In this document: positions 31,337 to 41,873 of the stretch, piece by piece | Numbering within the stretch: position 1 is the stretch's first letter | Layout of the letters: each line of letters opens with the position of its first letter | Origin: Flavobacteriales bacterium | Lineage (GTDB): Bacteria; Bacteroidota; Bacteroidia; Flavobacteriales_D; Sanyastnellaceae | Direction: 5' to 3' | Assembly (NCBI GenBank): GCA_016722445.1 | Contig: JADKIZ010000012.1 | Span: forward strand, 62,001-126,000 | Length of the DNA: 64,000 bases | Program-made: the position numbers and the translations under genes | Notes under the pieces: generated by a model | The model's database searches: none | Told to the model about the DNA's origin: nothing | Seen by the model: only the letters and a program-made list of their open reading frames with translations

Positions 31337-33565
31337 ATGAAGCTTAGCAGGAGATTTCGTCGCGCACTCAGGTCCATCCTGAGTGCCGTCGTTTTGGGGT
31401 TAATCTGTTACGGTATCATCTATGTAATGGGCAACATTTCAAGTAAAATGTTGCGTTCACCATTGGAGTCGATGGAAAATCAGGTGACGGATCTGGCTTT
31501 TCATGTCAGGAAAAACAATGACCGATTTCATCAGGTAACCACGAATGACGTTGTGATCATCGACATTGATGAAGCCAGTATCAGCGCTCTTGGTAGGCCA
31601 CAACTTTGGCCCCGCGCCTTCGATGCACGTGTGATCGACTATATCGCTTCTGGTCATCCGAAGTCAATTGGTATCGACTTTCTCTACACCGAACCGGATA
31701 CACTTTCTCCGGAATACACACGCATGTTGTCTGAGCGTGGATTCGCGAATGCGCCGGCCATCACCGATGCAATGAGCACCGATCACCTCTTGTCTCAGGC
31801 TATAAAACAAGCAGGTAATGTCTACCTCAGTCTTTTCGACGATGATGCTAACGGTCAACAAATTATCGATACCTCAATGTCGTCGTCACTGCGGACCATC
31901 AAACAATTCAGCATTGATGAGTATCAGATTGATTCCATCAATTATCCTGTTTTACCAGCGAGAGATTTTGGTGAAAAATCGAAAGGAGTGGGTTCCATCG
32001 CTGTTCCTACTATGCAGGATGGCACGGTGCGTCACTACCAATTGTTTAAACAAATAGCGGATTCTTCTGGGCAACCAAAACTCATTGCCAATTTCCCGTT
32101 TTACATGCTGCTCGACGAGTTAGGTGTGAAGGAAAGTGATGTAAACATCACCAAAGAAGGGGCAGATGTAGGTGGTCAAACATTCATCCCGCTTAGAAAA
32201 GATGGATCTTTTCGAATCAATTGGTTGGGTACAGAAGATAAAATCCGGTACATCTCCTATTACAAAGTTTGGGATGAACTTGTACCTGCTGAGTTTTTTG
32301 AAAACAAATTCGTTTTTTTTGGAACCAGTGCAAGCGGTCTTCAGGATTTAAAAACAGTGCCTTCTATCGATGACAAAATGCCGGGAGTGGAAGTGCATGT
32401 TCAAGCATTTCTCAATATGATGAATGCTGCTTATCTGAATGAGTATAGTGAAAAGGATTTGCGGATATGGTTTGCACTGATCAGCATCTTGTTGGTTTTT
32501 GTCTTCTTACTTACAAGACCTCTCTTTGGTTTTATCTTAGCCGTGGTGCTGTATTTCGGTGAGAGATTTATTTTCGAGTTATACGTCATCCCGAAATACA
32601 ACATCATGTTCCCGATCACCACATTGATGTTGCTTACACTGCTCACTTACTTGTTGGCAAGTTTATACACGTATTTTATTCGTGAAAGAAGAAGCAGACA
32701 GATGAAAAGTGCTTTCGGAACTTACGTTTCGCCTGAGATTGTGGAGCGTATTGCCAAAGATCCGGGCATACTGCAGTTGGGTGGAGAGAAAAAAGTACTC
32801 ACGGTACTATTTTCTGATATCAGAAGTTTTACTTCCTATTCAGAACAGTTCGATCCACAAAAAATCGTAGCTGTACTGAACAACTACCTCAGTGCGATGT
32901 CTGAAATTATTTTCAGACACAAAGGAACCATCGATAAGTTTATTGGCGATGCGATCATGGCCATTTTCGGTGCGCCAATTCCGCAGGATGACCACGCCGA
33001 CAGAGCTTGTCGTGTTGCGCTCGACATGATTGATGATTTGAAGCAATTCAATATCCAGGAAAATGAGAAGGGGAGACCGGCACTGGTCATTGGTATCGGT
33101 GTCAACACGGGTGAAATGATTGTCGGAAATATTGGTTCTGGAAAACGATTCGATTACACCGTGATTGGCGATGCTGTGAACATTGGCTCACGACTGGAAG
33201 GTTTGACCAAGTTTTTTGGTGTGGATATTATTGTTTCTGATTTCACCGTGAAGGCTTGTAAAACAGATGAGTTTCGATTTAGAATCCTAGGTTCGGTTCT
33301 GGTAAAAGGAAAGGATGAACCTGTGCGCGTATACGAATTACTTCGCAAACCTGCAGATGCCATACAACAACAAAATGAAGACATTTGGGATGATGCATTT
33401 CTAGCATTCAGATATAAGGACCTGCACCGTGCTTCCGAGTTGTTTGCGAAATATGAAAAAGCAAGGCCAGGTGACAAAGCTGCATTATACTATATGCAGC
33501 AATGCGAAGAGTTCAAAGTGAACCCAAGTCAATTTAGCCTTGTATTAAAAATGGAAAACAAATAG
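31337..33565 (+). CDS. CHASE2-domain adenylate cyclase
   Basis: The 742-residue protein has an N-terminal membrane helix (AVVLGLICYGIIYVMG). A periplasmic CHASE2 domain (~45-380) contains DVVIIDIDEASISALGR and FVFFGTSASGLQDLK. Three membrane helices (~380-460) precede a class III cyclase domain (~490-690). Metal-binding Asp residues are in LFSDIRSFT and KFIGDAIMAIFG; Asn/Arg are in IGDAVNIGSRLEG. The substrate-selecting residues are Lys (DKFIGD) and Thr (DYTVIGD), the class IIIb pattern of adenylate cyclases. It is the last gene of the propeller-TPR/FecR operon and the evident output module, producing cAMP. A short TPR-like tail follows the cyclase domain. Confidence 0.92.
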   Translation: MKLSRRFRRALRSILSAVVLGLICYGIIYVMGNISSKMLRSPLESMENQVTDLAFHVRKNNDRFHQVTTNDVVIIDIDEASISALGRPQLWPRAFDARVIDYIASGHPKSIGIDFLYTEPDTLSPEYTRMLSERGFANAPAITDAMSTDHLLSQAIKQAGNVYLSLFDDDANGQQIIDTSMSSSLRTIKQFSIDEYQIDSINYPVLPARDFGEKSKGVGSIAVPTMQDGTVRHYQLFKQIADSSGQPKLIANFPFYMLLDELGVKESDVNITKEGADVGGQTFIPLRKDGSFRINWLGTEDKIRYISYYKVWDELVPAEFFENKFVFFGTSASGLQDLKTVPSIDDKMPGVEVHVQAFLNMMNAAYLNEYSEKDLRIWFALISILLVFVFLLTRPLFGFILAVVLYFGERFIFELYVIPKYNIMFPITTLMLLTLLTYLLASLYTYFIRERRSRQMKSAFGTYVSPEIVERIAKDPGILQLGGEKKVLTVLFSDIRSFTSYSEQFDPQKIVAVLNNYLSAMSEIIFRHKGTIDKFIGDAIMAIFGAPIPQDDHADRACRVALDMIDDLKQFNIQENEKGRPALVIGIGVNTGEMIVGNIGSGKRFDYTVIGDAVNIGSRLEGLTKFFGVDIIVSDFTVKACKTDEFRFRILGSVLVKGKDEPVRVYELLRKPADAIQQQNEDIWDDAFLAFRYKDLHRASELFAKYEKARPGDKAALYYMQQCEEFKVNPSQFSLVLKMENK

Positions 33566-33605
33566 GGAATTCCGAGATTGATATTTACAAGTAGGTGCGC
33601 CTTTA

Positions 33606-34825
33606 TCAGCTATGCATGATTTCCTCTTTCTGCACACTTCTCTTTAGATAATAAATCAATACAATAGTTATCACAGATAGAAACGCCATCACAATCCACA
33701 ATGAATTGTATCCAAAACCACTAATCACATTGGTGGTTAGCAACGGAATGAGAATTTGTGCAACAGACCAGGCCATCACATAAAGTGAGGCGTATTGTCC
33801 GCGTTTAGCATCATGCGCTCTTTCATTCATGAAGGTATTCATGAAGGGCATCGCAAACATTTCAGAGAAAGAAACCACCACCATCAGTACAATCAGCCAC
33901 GGTATGCTATCGAAGAATAATAGAGCGAGATAAGAAATGGTGAGAAGCGAAGTACCAAACATGACCCAATTCAAAGGAGAATATTTCTTCTCGATTTTGT
34001 AGATCATGACCATTTCAAGCGTTGCCACGATAACACCATTTAGAGTAAGCAACCATCCGATTTGCCTTTCATCCATACCCACCACTTCTTTGTAGAACAA
34101 GGGCATGGTCGAGAAAAATTGAAAGAACGACATGGCGTATACGACAGTGGCAATGAGGAAAATGAAATATATCTTGTCACGATATGCCGATTTTCCATGA
34201 TTTTCGGCAACAGCTTTAGGTTGTACCGGTGGAGCTATGTTTTTCTTCGGCTTAAGCAAAAGCATCAGCATGAGTCCTGCGCCAATGCATGTCAATCCAT
34301 CTACCCAGAAAATAAGTCGATAATTGTAAAAGGCCAGAAATCCACCAATGGCCGGACCAATGGAGAATCCGAGATTCATGGCAAGACGGTAAAGCGAAAC
34401 CGAACGCGTATAATTTTCTTTGTTGCTATAGTTGGAAATAGCCACCATTCCTGCAGGACGAAAGGCTTCGGAAAATGAAGTGAGTAAAACAAACCGAAGC
34501 ACATCATGGCGAAACTGCTTACATAACTCATCATCAGGAATAACACACCACCAGTGAGTAAGCTGAACAACATCACGCTATATGACCCAATGCGATCCAC
34601 TATTTTACCTCCAGTGAAGACACCAAGTAATGAACCAAGACCGAAACAAGCCATCGCTGCACCCACTTCTACCATATCGAAATTCACTTCATCCTTGAGG
34701 TAGACACTGAGAAAAGGAAATACCATGGTGCCGCATCTGTTGATGAACTGCATTACAGACAGATACCAAACCTCTCTGGAGATTCCTCCAAATGCATTTC
34801 GGTATAAATCAAAAACTCTTTTCAT
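33606..34825 (-). CDS. MFS transporter, drug:H+ antiporter-like (one frameshift)
   Basis: The ATG at 34825 starts a 12-helix major facilitator. The N-terminal half holds VSLYRLAMNLGFSIGPAIGG, whose G/P-rich string is the motif C of antiporters. The membrane loop motif GGKIVDRIGSYSVM follows helix 2. A base is missing near 34500-34510; correcting it joins ...SSFAMM to LRFVLLTSFSEAF and restores one ~407-residue protein. The substrate is not predictable. It is divergent from the glycosyltransferase gene, with 91 bp between starts. Confidence 0.85.
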
Positions 34826-34916
34826 GGTGGGTGCGAAAATAGCGATGACCTCTTATTTCATTTGTTGAAAAACCGCGGTTCGTGACGAAATTGCGCTTCG
34901 AAAAGCATCGATCATT

Positions 34917-35954
34917 TTGAAAAGAATACTGGTATCACCGTTAGATTGGGGTTTAGGCCACTGCACCAGAATTATTCCCCTGGTGCAAGATCTATTGGCC
35001 AAAGACAACGAGGTGATATTGGCAGCATGTGGTCCTGGTGTAGAGATTTTGAAGGCTCATTTTCCGAATCTTCTGCTGTTGGATGATATTCCTTCTTATC
35101 GCATCACTTATCCCGACCATGGCTTTTTCACCATGCACTTTTTGTTGCGAAGTCCTTCTTTTATGAGAGCGGTTTCGTCTGAACACCAGTGGCTCAATGC
35201 TGTTGTTGATCGTTATTCGATTGATGAGGTCTACAGCGACAACCGTTATGGGCTTTACCACAAGAAAATAAAATGTAAACTCATAACACATCAGTTAAAT
35301 ATCCCCGCTCCTTGGTTTTTAGTTCCTTTTGTGAGGATGATGGCAAGTCATTACTTCGAAAAGTTCGATCAGATTCTTGTACCGGATTACAATCATGGTA
35401 TGAACCTAAGTGGCGCGCTATCCCATGGTAAGTATGAGTCTGGAAGGGTAAAGTTCATTGGACCTCTATCGCGATTTCAAAAGGAACTCGCTATAGACAG
35501 TTCTGAGAAGTATGCCTATGAATGTGTTGCTGTAATTAGCGGACCAGAACCCGCACGAAGTCTTTTTGAAGAATTATTGCTAAATGAACTTCAAAAAACC
35601 GGATTGAAATCACTGTTGATTCAGGGAAAACCGGATGAGAAAAAGGATTTGATGGTGGGGAATGTGCGGGTGATGAATCACTTGGAAGATATCGAACTGA
35701 TGAAGACACTACAAAACTCAGGACTCATCATTTGCAGATCAGGATATTCTACCATCATGGATCTTCATGCCCTTGACCTGCGGGCTATGTTGGTGCCAAC
35801 ACCCGGACAGGCCGAACAAATCTACCTCGCCGAATATCATCATACTGCAGACAGGCATTTAAGGGTTCGACAGAATGAACTCAATGCAGAAAAAATTATT
35901 CAGGTGAAGAAGCGAATTAACTTCGCCACATGGAGTACACGGAAGCAGATGTGA
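34917..35954 (+). CDS. MurG/GT28-like glycosyltransferase family protein
   Basis: Translation probably begins at the TTG at 34917 (KRILVSPLDWGLGHCTRI); no ATG lies nearby. The 345-residue product has the two-Rossmann layout of GT-B enzymes. The N-terminal WGLGHCTRIIPL resembles the acceptor loop of MurG/GT28, and the C-terminal IICRSGYSTIMDL and PGQAEQIYLAEY are the UDP-sugar binding region. A family of such single-domain proteins is common in Bacteroidota, with no known product. Its end overlaps the TadA gene by 25 bp, so the two are translationally linked. Confidence 0.8.
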   Translation: MKRILVSPLDWGLGHCTRIIPLVQDLLAKDNEVILAACGPGVEILKAHFPNLLLLDDIPSYRITYPDHGFFTMHFLLRSPSFMRAVSSEHQWLNAVVDRYSIDEVYSDNRYGLYHKKIKCKLITHQLNIPAPWFLVPFVRMMASHYFEKFDQILVPDYNHGMNLSGALSHGKYESGRVKFIGPLSRFQKELAIDSSEKYAYECVAVISGPEPARSLFEELLLNELQKTGLKSLLIQGKPDEKKDLMVGNVRVMNHLEDIELMKTLQNSGLIICRSGYSTIMDLHALDLRAMLVPTPGQAEQIYLAEYHHTADRHLRVRQNELNAEKIIQVKKRINFATWSTRKQM

Positions 35955-36394
35955 AATTTATGAAGATGGCTTTTCAAGAAGCCATGAGGGCATACGATCT
36001 CGATGAGGTTCCAATTGGTTGTGTCATCACTTGCAATAATCAGGTAATTGCCAAAGGACACAATCTTACTGAGCGCTTAAGAGATTTTACTGCACATGCC
36101 GAAATGCAGGCTTTTACTTCAGCCTCTGAATACCTTGGTGGAAAATCACTCCATGAATGTACTTTATATGTCACCCTTGAACCTTGCGTCATGTGTGCTG
36201 GAGCTGCTTACAATACGCGTATTTCCAAAATCATCTTTGCTGCTTTTGATGAAAAGCGAGGATTCACCAAATTTGGAAATCATGAAGACAACGGACAAGT
36301 CATCGTTCATCCCAAAAGTGAAGTCGCTGGTGGACTGATGGAGCAAGAGTCAGTCAAATTACTTCAATCCTTTTTCGCCAGAAAAAGAAGTTGA
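35930..36394 (+). CDS. tadA: tRNA-specific adenosine deaminase / nucleoside deaminase
   Basis: The 154-residue cytidine-deaminase-fold protein has HAEMQAFT and PCVMCAGA, the zinc-binding His and Cys pair with the proton-shuttle Glu. TYNTRISKIIFAAFDEKRG is typical of TadA, which converts A34 of tRNA-Arg(ACG) to inosine. The length matches the family. The ATG at 35930 lies inside the end of the glycosyltransferase gene. It is convergent with the large T9SS gene, leaving 7 bp between stops. Confidence 0.93.
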   Translation: MEYTEADVKFMKMAFQEAMRAYDLDEVPIGCVITCNNQVIAKGHNLTERLRDFTAHAEMQAFTSASEYLGGKSLHECTLYVTLEPCVMCAGAAYNTRISKIIFAAFDEKRGFTKFGNHEDNGQVIVHPKSEVAGGLMEQESVKLLQSFFARKRS

Positions 36395-36401
36395 ATACAA
36401 C

Positions 36402-39400
36402 CTATCTCACAACCGTGATATATCCAGTTATGATTCTGGCATCACCGGTAGTTGCTGATTTCACTTTGAGGGTGTAATTGTATACACCGTCCTGCACAAA
36501 GTAATCATTGTCGTCATTACCAATGATCCAGGGTAATTCGGGGTCTTTGGAATGATGCACCACATCACCCCAACGATCAAATACGATCCATTCAAAATCT
36601 GCTTGATCAATGTCTGCGCCTCGAACGAAGACTTCATCATTTACGCCATCGTAGTTGGGTGTAACACAATTCGGAATATAAACGGCGAGCACATCGTTAA
36701 TATCAACAATGCCATCAATGAAGTTAGAACAGTTGTGCTCATCAGTAACATATAACCTTACATTGTATTCTCCGCCTTTATCTTGTGGAAATTGAAATCC
36801 AGGATTTTGTTGCGCGCTTACCCCAAGCCAATTTTCCGTATCAAAGACCCAGTAGTATTCCAGACCTGTACCAGAACTCATATCAGTGAATTGGATATAT
36901 GCATTTTCTGTATTGGTTGGTTGTGGATTTGCAATCCAACCTGCTTGTGGTATGGCATAAACGGTGAGGTAATCAGGATAAGTCTGAGTGAATTCACAGC
37001 CCACATCAGTTGTCAACTGCACAGTAACATCATAACTTCCAACCTCAGCAATTTGCGGCATGATTTCATCCACCATGCTATACACCAAACCATTCTCAAT
37101 ACTCCAGTTGGCATAGCTGTACATAGAGTCGGGTGTTGTAATCTCGATGTTTGAGGTGAGTGGTGTACATCCATTGGTTGTATCCGAATCAATCGTGATG
37201 GTTACAGGTACTTGAATATCGACATACGCACAATCTTGAACGGCGGGCGTTTCGCATGCATCGGTCATTGTTACGCAGTAATTTCCAACCGTGCTTGGAG
37301 AATGATTGATCGAAATTCCTGAGCCAACATTCACCCCTCCAAACGACCATTGATACTGATATGGCGGTAGGCCACCAGCATCTTGTATGACATAAGCATC
37401 AACCTGTCCATTTTCACAAATGGTCGAATCATTCATGACCGTAACTGAAAGTGGACCGCGATCATTGACATTCATATACATAGTATCCGTAACACAATTC
37501 CCCGGATCTGTTGCGAATACCCAATAGTTTTCAGAAGCACCAGGACTCACATCAATCGATTGACTAAGTTCTCCGGTAGACCAATGGTAAACATAGGTAT
37601 TGCCGAAATCGGTTGCACTCCATGCATTCAAAGTAGCGGTGCCATCTATACATATCAAGGTATCCGGATCAGCGCTGATTTCTGGTTCTTCAATCGATAT
37701 CAGGAGTTCAGTCGCGAGGATGCAGCCATTGTAATCGATGGCATAATAATATGCGCCTGCTGATTCAACCGCGGGATCGAAAAATTCATCGTTGAGATTG
37801 TTCATCCAATCATACCAAACTCCACCTGTCTCAGGATTTCCTTCGAGTGCATCGAACATGTTGAAAGTTGGATATGCTGAGCAAATGGATATTTCTGTGT
37901 CAATACCGGGACTTGGCAACGCTGGATCAATCGTGACCGTCATGGTATCTGTACTTCCGCATCCGGGATATCCTACAGGATAACCAGAAAGCACGTAATC
38001 AGTTTGCATGGCGATACTTTCAATCACCGGATTTGGGATGGTGGGATCAGAGAGGTTGGTTGCAGGAGTCCAATTCCACACATAAGGCACTTGAGCATCT
38101 CCACATGAGATCACATAGTCAAATGAATCACCGCTGCCATCCGCGCAAGAAACACTTCCATCCGAAGAATAGAACAGGGTGAGACATCCCTCACTATTCG
38201 TTGCAGTAAAAGTTTGTCCGGAAAGATCACCCGTCAACGGCCCCGCCAGAATTGGGGAACCTGTACTCGGACCGTTATAAATATAAATTTCATCGCAACA
38301 TGTTTCGAAATCGCTTGAATTGATGATGAGCGTCAAATACGTCACACCATCTCCAGGATTATCCGGACAATAAGTTTGTATCCAGTCTTCATTGTTGCCA
38401 AAACACTCACTGTAGTTCCCTGCAGCGGCAGAGCATTGAGCAACAAGACCATCCTCAAGCCCTCCTTGTAAAGTAATCGGTTGACAACTGAACATCATAT
38501 CTGGACCTGCACTCACATTCGATGCAATAAATACATTGACTGTAATAGTGGTATCGAAAGTGCAACCGAAATTATTGGTGACTGTGTAGGTATATTCATA
38601 CGAACCGGTATTGTCAATTTGTATTCCGATAAAGTCACATCCGTCATCAGTATCTACAATGAATGGACCTGTCCAATAAGTGCTATCACAACCTGAACCG
38701 TAATCAGGTGTGAATTGAAGTAGATCGCCGTATAGATTCGGGTTGAATGCCATTCCCCAATCGAAAATGTATCCGTCATCTGCGCCCCACATGTCACAAA
38801 TTTGAATGGTCCAAGTACCATTGAGTGGACAGCCAATCAGATTTTCCCAAGGTTGTACACTTTGATAAGTGCCAGATGGCAATGTGCCGGATGCTTCTTC
38901 TTCCCAAGTGCCCAATGTCGCATCTGGTGCCCAGTAGTAATCGTATCCAATGCCCGGTGTATCGCCTGCGGTTTCATTGCCGCCATCGATGGGTTCTCCA
39001 AGATATGTTCCACCGCCACCTTGCTGATGCACAGCAATGGATTGTCCATTCGGGCAAATGAACGTAATGGTGATATCACCCATAAACGAATGTTCGAAAT
39101 TGATGTAGAAATAGTCCATGTCACTTACACTTGTTATGGTTTGACCATAATCAAAATTGGAAAAGGTGACTTCACTTTCAAAACAGTTTGTTTGATCATC
39201 TGGAATGTAGAGATATCCTCCCAAATCAACTTGTGGTAGATCAATCCAAGGATCACTGATCCAAACATTCAAACTGTCATCAGCATAAACACTATCTGGT
39301 ATGAAAAAATTTACACCCATGTATTCAAGTCCACCTTGACACAAATCGAATTCTGGTGAAAGCAATGAAAAATCGGGATAGGTGCTGACAAAAACAATAT

Positions 39401-40082
39401 AGTCGGTCAAATTGTTATTGTGGCAATCCGTGTTGTCCGTGATCATCAGTTGAACTTTATAACCCCCTGGTTCATCCCACGCATGGGTTACTGAAGGCCA
39501 ACTGTTCGTGTTGTTTGTTCCATCATCGAATATCCATTCCCATGATTGTACACTAGTACCTGCAGCGAAAGTCGAAGCGGATGCATCCATCGTTAACTCT
39601 TCACCCGGACACAATAAAATTGGAATAGGATCTTGATTCGAATTGATAATGGCAAATGGTCTTTCACAAGGTGGACCGCAACTGATTTCAGCACCAAAAT
39701 TTCCTACATCATTGCCGTCAGAAACGAAATGAACGGTGAGGCACCCTGAAGCATTGGTCGAAGTGATATCTGTGGTTTGAAGATCATTTGCGAAATATGT
39801 TCCCATCAATGGAGCGCTGGTATTGCTGCCATCATAAATTTCCATATAGTCACCGTTTCCAAGATCGAATACTGCAAAATAAAGGTTGATGATGGTCTCG
39901 GGTGCCGGGGCACAAATCGTTGCAGTCGCATTGACATTATTGCTGTAATCGCTTGAGCTAAATCCATTGTCAACTAAAAAACCCTCACATTGAGTGATGT
40001 TGCCGCCGGTGATCGACATCTCTTGTGACCACAATTGATTTACATGAAAAGCAACAAAAAGCAGTAGTAAAAGTTTTTTCAT
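36402..40082 (-). CDS. Giant secreted CUB/PKD protein with T9SS type B (gliding-motility) C-terminal domain
   Basis: The 1,226-residue protein has a signal peptide (LLLLLFVAFHVNQLWSQ). Visible domains: a CUB-like domain ~25-135 (GCLTVHFVSDGNDVGNFGAEI), a PKD domain ~145-230, and a proprotein-convertase P-like domain ~290-470 (ISFM/ITFICPNGQS ... TWTIQICDMWGADDGYIFDWG). A second CUB-like domain lies at ~555-665 (CCDEIYIYNGPSTGSP), then several PKD/Ig-like repeats. The C-terminus is the gliding-type sorting domain (IPNCVTPNYDGVND, then FDRWGDVVHH), which directs type B T9SS export and attachment to the cell surface. It is convergent with tadA. An adhesive or extracellular-matrix role is inferred. 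Confidence 0.88.
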   Translation of the reverse strand: MKKLLLLLFVAFHVNQLWSQEMSITGGNITQCEGFLVDNGFSSSDYSNNVNATATICAPAPETIINLYFAVFDLGNGDYMEIYDGSNTSAPLMGTYFANDLQTTDITSTNASGCLTVHFVSDGNDVGNFGAEISCGPPCERPFAIINSNQDPIPILLCPGEELTMDASASTFAAGTSVQSWEWIFDDGTNNTNSWPSVTHAWDEPGGYKVQLMITDNTDCHNNNLTDYIVFVSTYPDFSLLSPEFDLCQGGLEYMGVNFFIPDSVYADDSLNVWISDPWIDLPQVDLGGYLYIPDDQTNCFESEVTFSNFDYGQTITSVSDMDYFYINFEHSFMGDITITFICPNGQSIAVHQQGGGGTYLGEPIDGGNETAGDTPGIGYDYYWAPDATLGTWEEEASGTLPSGTYQSVQPWENLIGCPLNGTWTIQICDMWGADDGYIFDWGMAFNPNLYGDLLQFTPDYGSGCDSTYWTGPFIVDTDDGCDFIGIQIDNTGSYEYTYTVTNNFGCTFDTTITVNVFIASNVSAGPDMMFSCQPITLQGGLEDGLVAQCSAAAGNYSECFGNNEDWIQTYCPDNPGDGVTYLTLIINSSDFETCCDEIYIYNGPSTGSPILAGPLTGDLSGQTFTATNSEGCLTLFYSSDGSVSCADGSGDSFDYVISCGDAQVPYVWNWTPATNLSDPTIPNPVIESIAMQTDYVLSGYPVGYPGCGSTDTMTVTIDPALPSPGIDTEISICSAYPTFNMFDALEGNPETGGVWYDWMNNLNDEFFDPAVESAGAYYYAIDYNGCILATELLISIEEPEISADPDTLICIDGTATLNAWSATDFGNTYVYHWSTGELSQSIDVSPGASENYWVFATDPGNCVTDTMYMNVNDRGPLSVTVMNDSTICENGQVDAYVIQDAGGLPPYQYQWSFGGVNVGSGISINHSPSTVGNYCVTMTDACETPAVQDCAYVDIQVPVTITIDSDTTNGCTPLTSNIEITTPDSMYSYANWSIENGLVYSMVDEIMPQIAEVGSYDVTVQLTTDVGCEFTQTYPDYLTVYAIPQAGWIANPQPTNTENAYIQFTDMSSGTGLEYYWVFDTENWLGVSAQQNPGFQFPQDKGGEYNVRLYVTDEHNCSNFIDGIVDINDVLAVYIPNCVTPNYDGVNDEVFVRGADIDQADFEWIVFDRWGDVVHHSKDPELPWIIGNDDNDYFVQDGVYNYTLKVKSATTGDARIITGYITVVR

Positions 40083-40242
40083 GAGAGAGAGAATAGTTTT
40101 GGCTTACTGTAAGGTGACAGCTAATGTAGTCAAATAGTTGCTTTTCAGTGTATTTTAGGTCGAAAATGAAGCGCAATGGTTATTTTATCCGGTTGATTGC
40201 GGTTATCGGTCAACTCAGCAGGTATTGATGCATTTTTACGAC

Positions 40243-40635
40243 ATGAATAAAATCGCTATTTCCGCCTTGGTATTGACAATCGCCGTGATCACTGGTGCCT
40301 TTGGTGCGCATATGCTCCGGAACCTGCTTACTGAGGAACATTTACGATCGTGGCAAACGGCAGTTCAGTATATGTTCTTTCATGGATTGGGCATGTTGAT
40401 CATCGCGATCATTCCCCAAACAATTATTTCCGTACCTAAAATGCTCGACCTGTCATGGAAGTTTTTATTGACGGGTGTTTGTCTATTCTCCGGTTCGATT
40501 TTTTTCCTGTCTACTACAGAGATCACTCAACTCAACATGAAATGGTTGGGACCTGTTACACCGATTGGAGGACTGTTTTTCATCGCAGGTTGGTTGATGC
40601 TCGCTTTTTCTTCCATGAAAAAAAAGAAGTCGTGA
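40243..40635 (+). CDS. DUF423 membrane protein
   Basis: I prefer the ATG at 40243 (MNKIAISALVLTIAV); 40225 would add six residues. The ~130-residue product has four membrane helices and the DUF423 hallmarks: TGAFGAHMLR near the start, AVQYMFFHGLGML, and WLGPVTPIGGLFFIAGW. The function is unknown. It is divergent from the large T9SS gene. Confidence 0.9.
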   Translation: MNKIAISALVLTIAVITGAFGAHMLRNLLTEEHLRSWQTAVQYMFFHGLGMLIIAIIPQTIISVPKMLDLSWKFLLTGVCLFSGSIFFLSTTEITQLNMKWLGPVTPIGGLFFIAGWLMLAFSSMKKKKS

Positions 40636-40812
40636 TGGTTACATAATCTGGGTTAATATAACAATTGCATTTTCTGATTCTCTACCAATAGGCTTTTGAC
40701 ATCATGTTGATGTGCACCATAAAATGCAAGACATATTTGCATGTTGTCTGGGGATATAAATGTACAACATGATTATCACATGATCATTGCCAATGCGATT
40801 CACATGTCACGC

Positions 40813-41820
40813 TCAATGACCAAATCCCATCGTTTTTTCCAGATGTGGGGTGAGTTTCGGGAGTTTATTCCTTTCGATCAGGAAACTGGAAAGTTCCGCG
40901 AATTCAGCAAAGACATAATGTTTCAAAGCTGCTTCGCGCAGGTAACCTTTGCCTGTGCTTCCTCCGGTTCCTACCCTTGTTCCAATCATGCGATGAACCA
41001 TGTTCACATGTCTCCAACGCCAATTGGCAAGCAATTCATCAATTTCAAGAAGTGTATTGATAATCCTAAAAGGATTCTGAAGAATTGGATAGTCGCGATA
41101 GAGGAAGATGAAAAGGGCAGCCCGTCTGGCTTTAGAAGTAAGTATTTTATCTCCTGAGTTTTCTTCACTCATGAAAAGATCATCAAATGCTTTGATGTTT
41201 TGTTTTTCTCCTTCACCCAATGAAAACGCATAAAGCTCGCGGTAAACGTACCAGAAATTCATGCCTTCCCATCCCATCCAAAGTTCATTGTTATCGAAAA
41301 ACGGCATACGCTCCAGCCATTCATTGAGCAACTCCAATACTGTTGTCCTTTTGGATATTGATTCAATATGTGACTTATCAGCTGGTCTGAGTTGACTTGT
41401 GTAATATTCCTGACCATGTCTGGCTTCCATTCGAAGTCCAAGCGTTGCTTCAAGTTCTTTGAACTGGATACTTTGGAATCCACTTGCAGGTCTGAGCATG
41501 TCGCGGAAATCAAGAAAATCCAATGAAGTCATGGTCTCGAGTATATCGACTTTATGCACCAATACTTTCATGATCTCAACCACACGGTTCAATCTCCTTA
41601 CCACCGTTTGCAATTCCGGTGAATTGTCGTTGATAGCGGGTTTGCTCAGAATTTCATGTACAGAACTTACTTCGAAAAGAATTTGTTTGAACCACAACTC
41701 ATAGGATTGATGGATCACAATAAACAACATCTCATCATGAGCATGTTTGTTCTGTTTATCACTCTCAAGTTCCTGAGCGTTCAGGATTTTATCTAATTGC
41801 AGGTAGTCGCTGTAATACAT
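40813..41820 (-). CDS. kynA: Tryptophan 2,3-dioxygenase
   Basis: The 335-residue all-helical protein matches tryptophan 2,3-dioxygenase. DEMLFIVIHQSYELWFKQIL contains the substrate-pocket His and Tyr, FRDMLRPASGFQS follows, and near the C-terminus are the heme-ligand His and substrate-binding residues in HRMIGTRVGTGGSTGKGYL. It inserts O2 into tryptophan to give N-formylkynurenine, the first step of the kynurenine route. Other kynurenine-pathway genes are not in this window. It is divergent from the DCC-family gene, with ~50 bp between. Confidence 0.95.
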   Translation of the reverse strand: MYYSDYLQLDKILNAQELESDKQNKHAHDEMLFIVIHQSYELWFKQILFEVSSVHEILSKPAINDNSPELQTVVRRLNRVVEIMKVLVHKVDILETMTSLDFLDFRDMLRPASGFQSIQFKELEATLGLRMEARHGQEYYTSQLRPADKSHIESISKRTTVLELLNEWLERMPFFDNNELWMGWEGMNFWYVYRELYAFSLGEGEKQNIKAFDDLFMSEENSGDKILTSKARRAALFIFLYRDYPILQNPFRIINTLLEIDELLANWRWRHVNMVHRMIGTRVGTGGSTGKGYLREAALKHYVFAEFAELSSFLIERNKLPKLTPHLEKTMGFGH

Positions 41821-41873
41821 AATGGTTTTTTGATTTCGCGTTGCAATATAAAGCCGTCATCGTGTTTGATTTT

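Noticed and set aside
36552..39239. Several plus-strand open frames of 60-145 codons inside the large T9SS gene
   Set aside because: They are antisense shadows with no start signals or recognisable domains.
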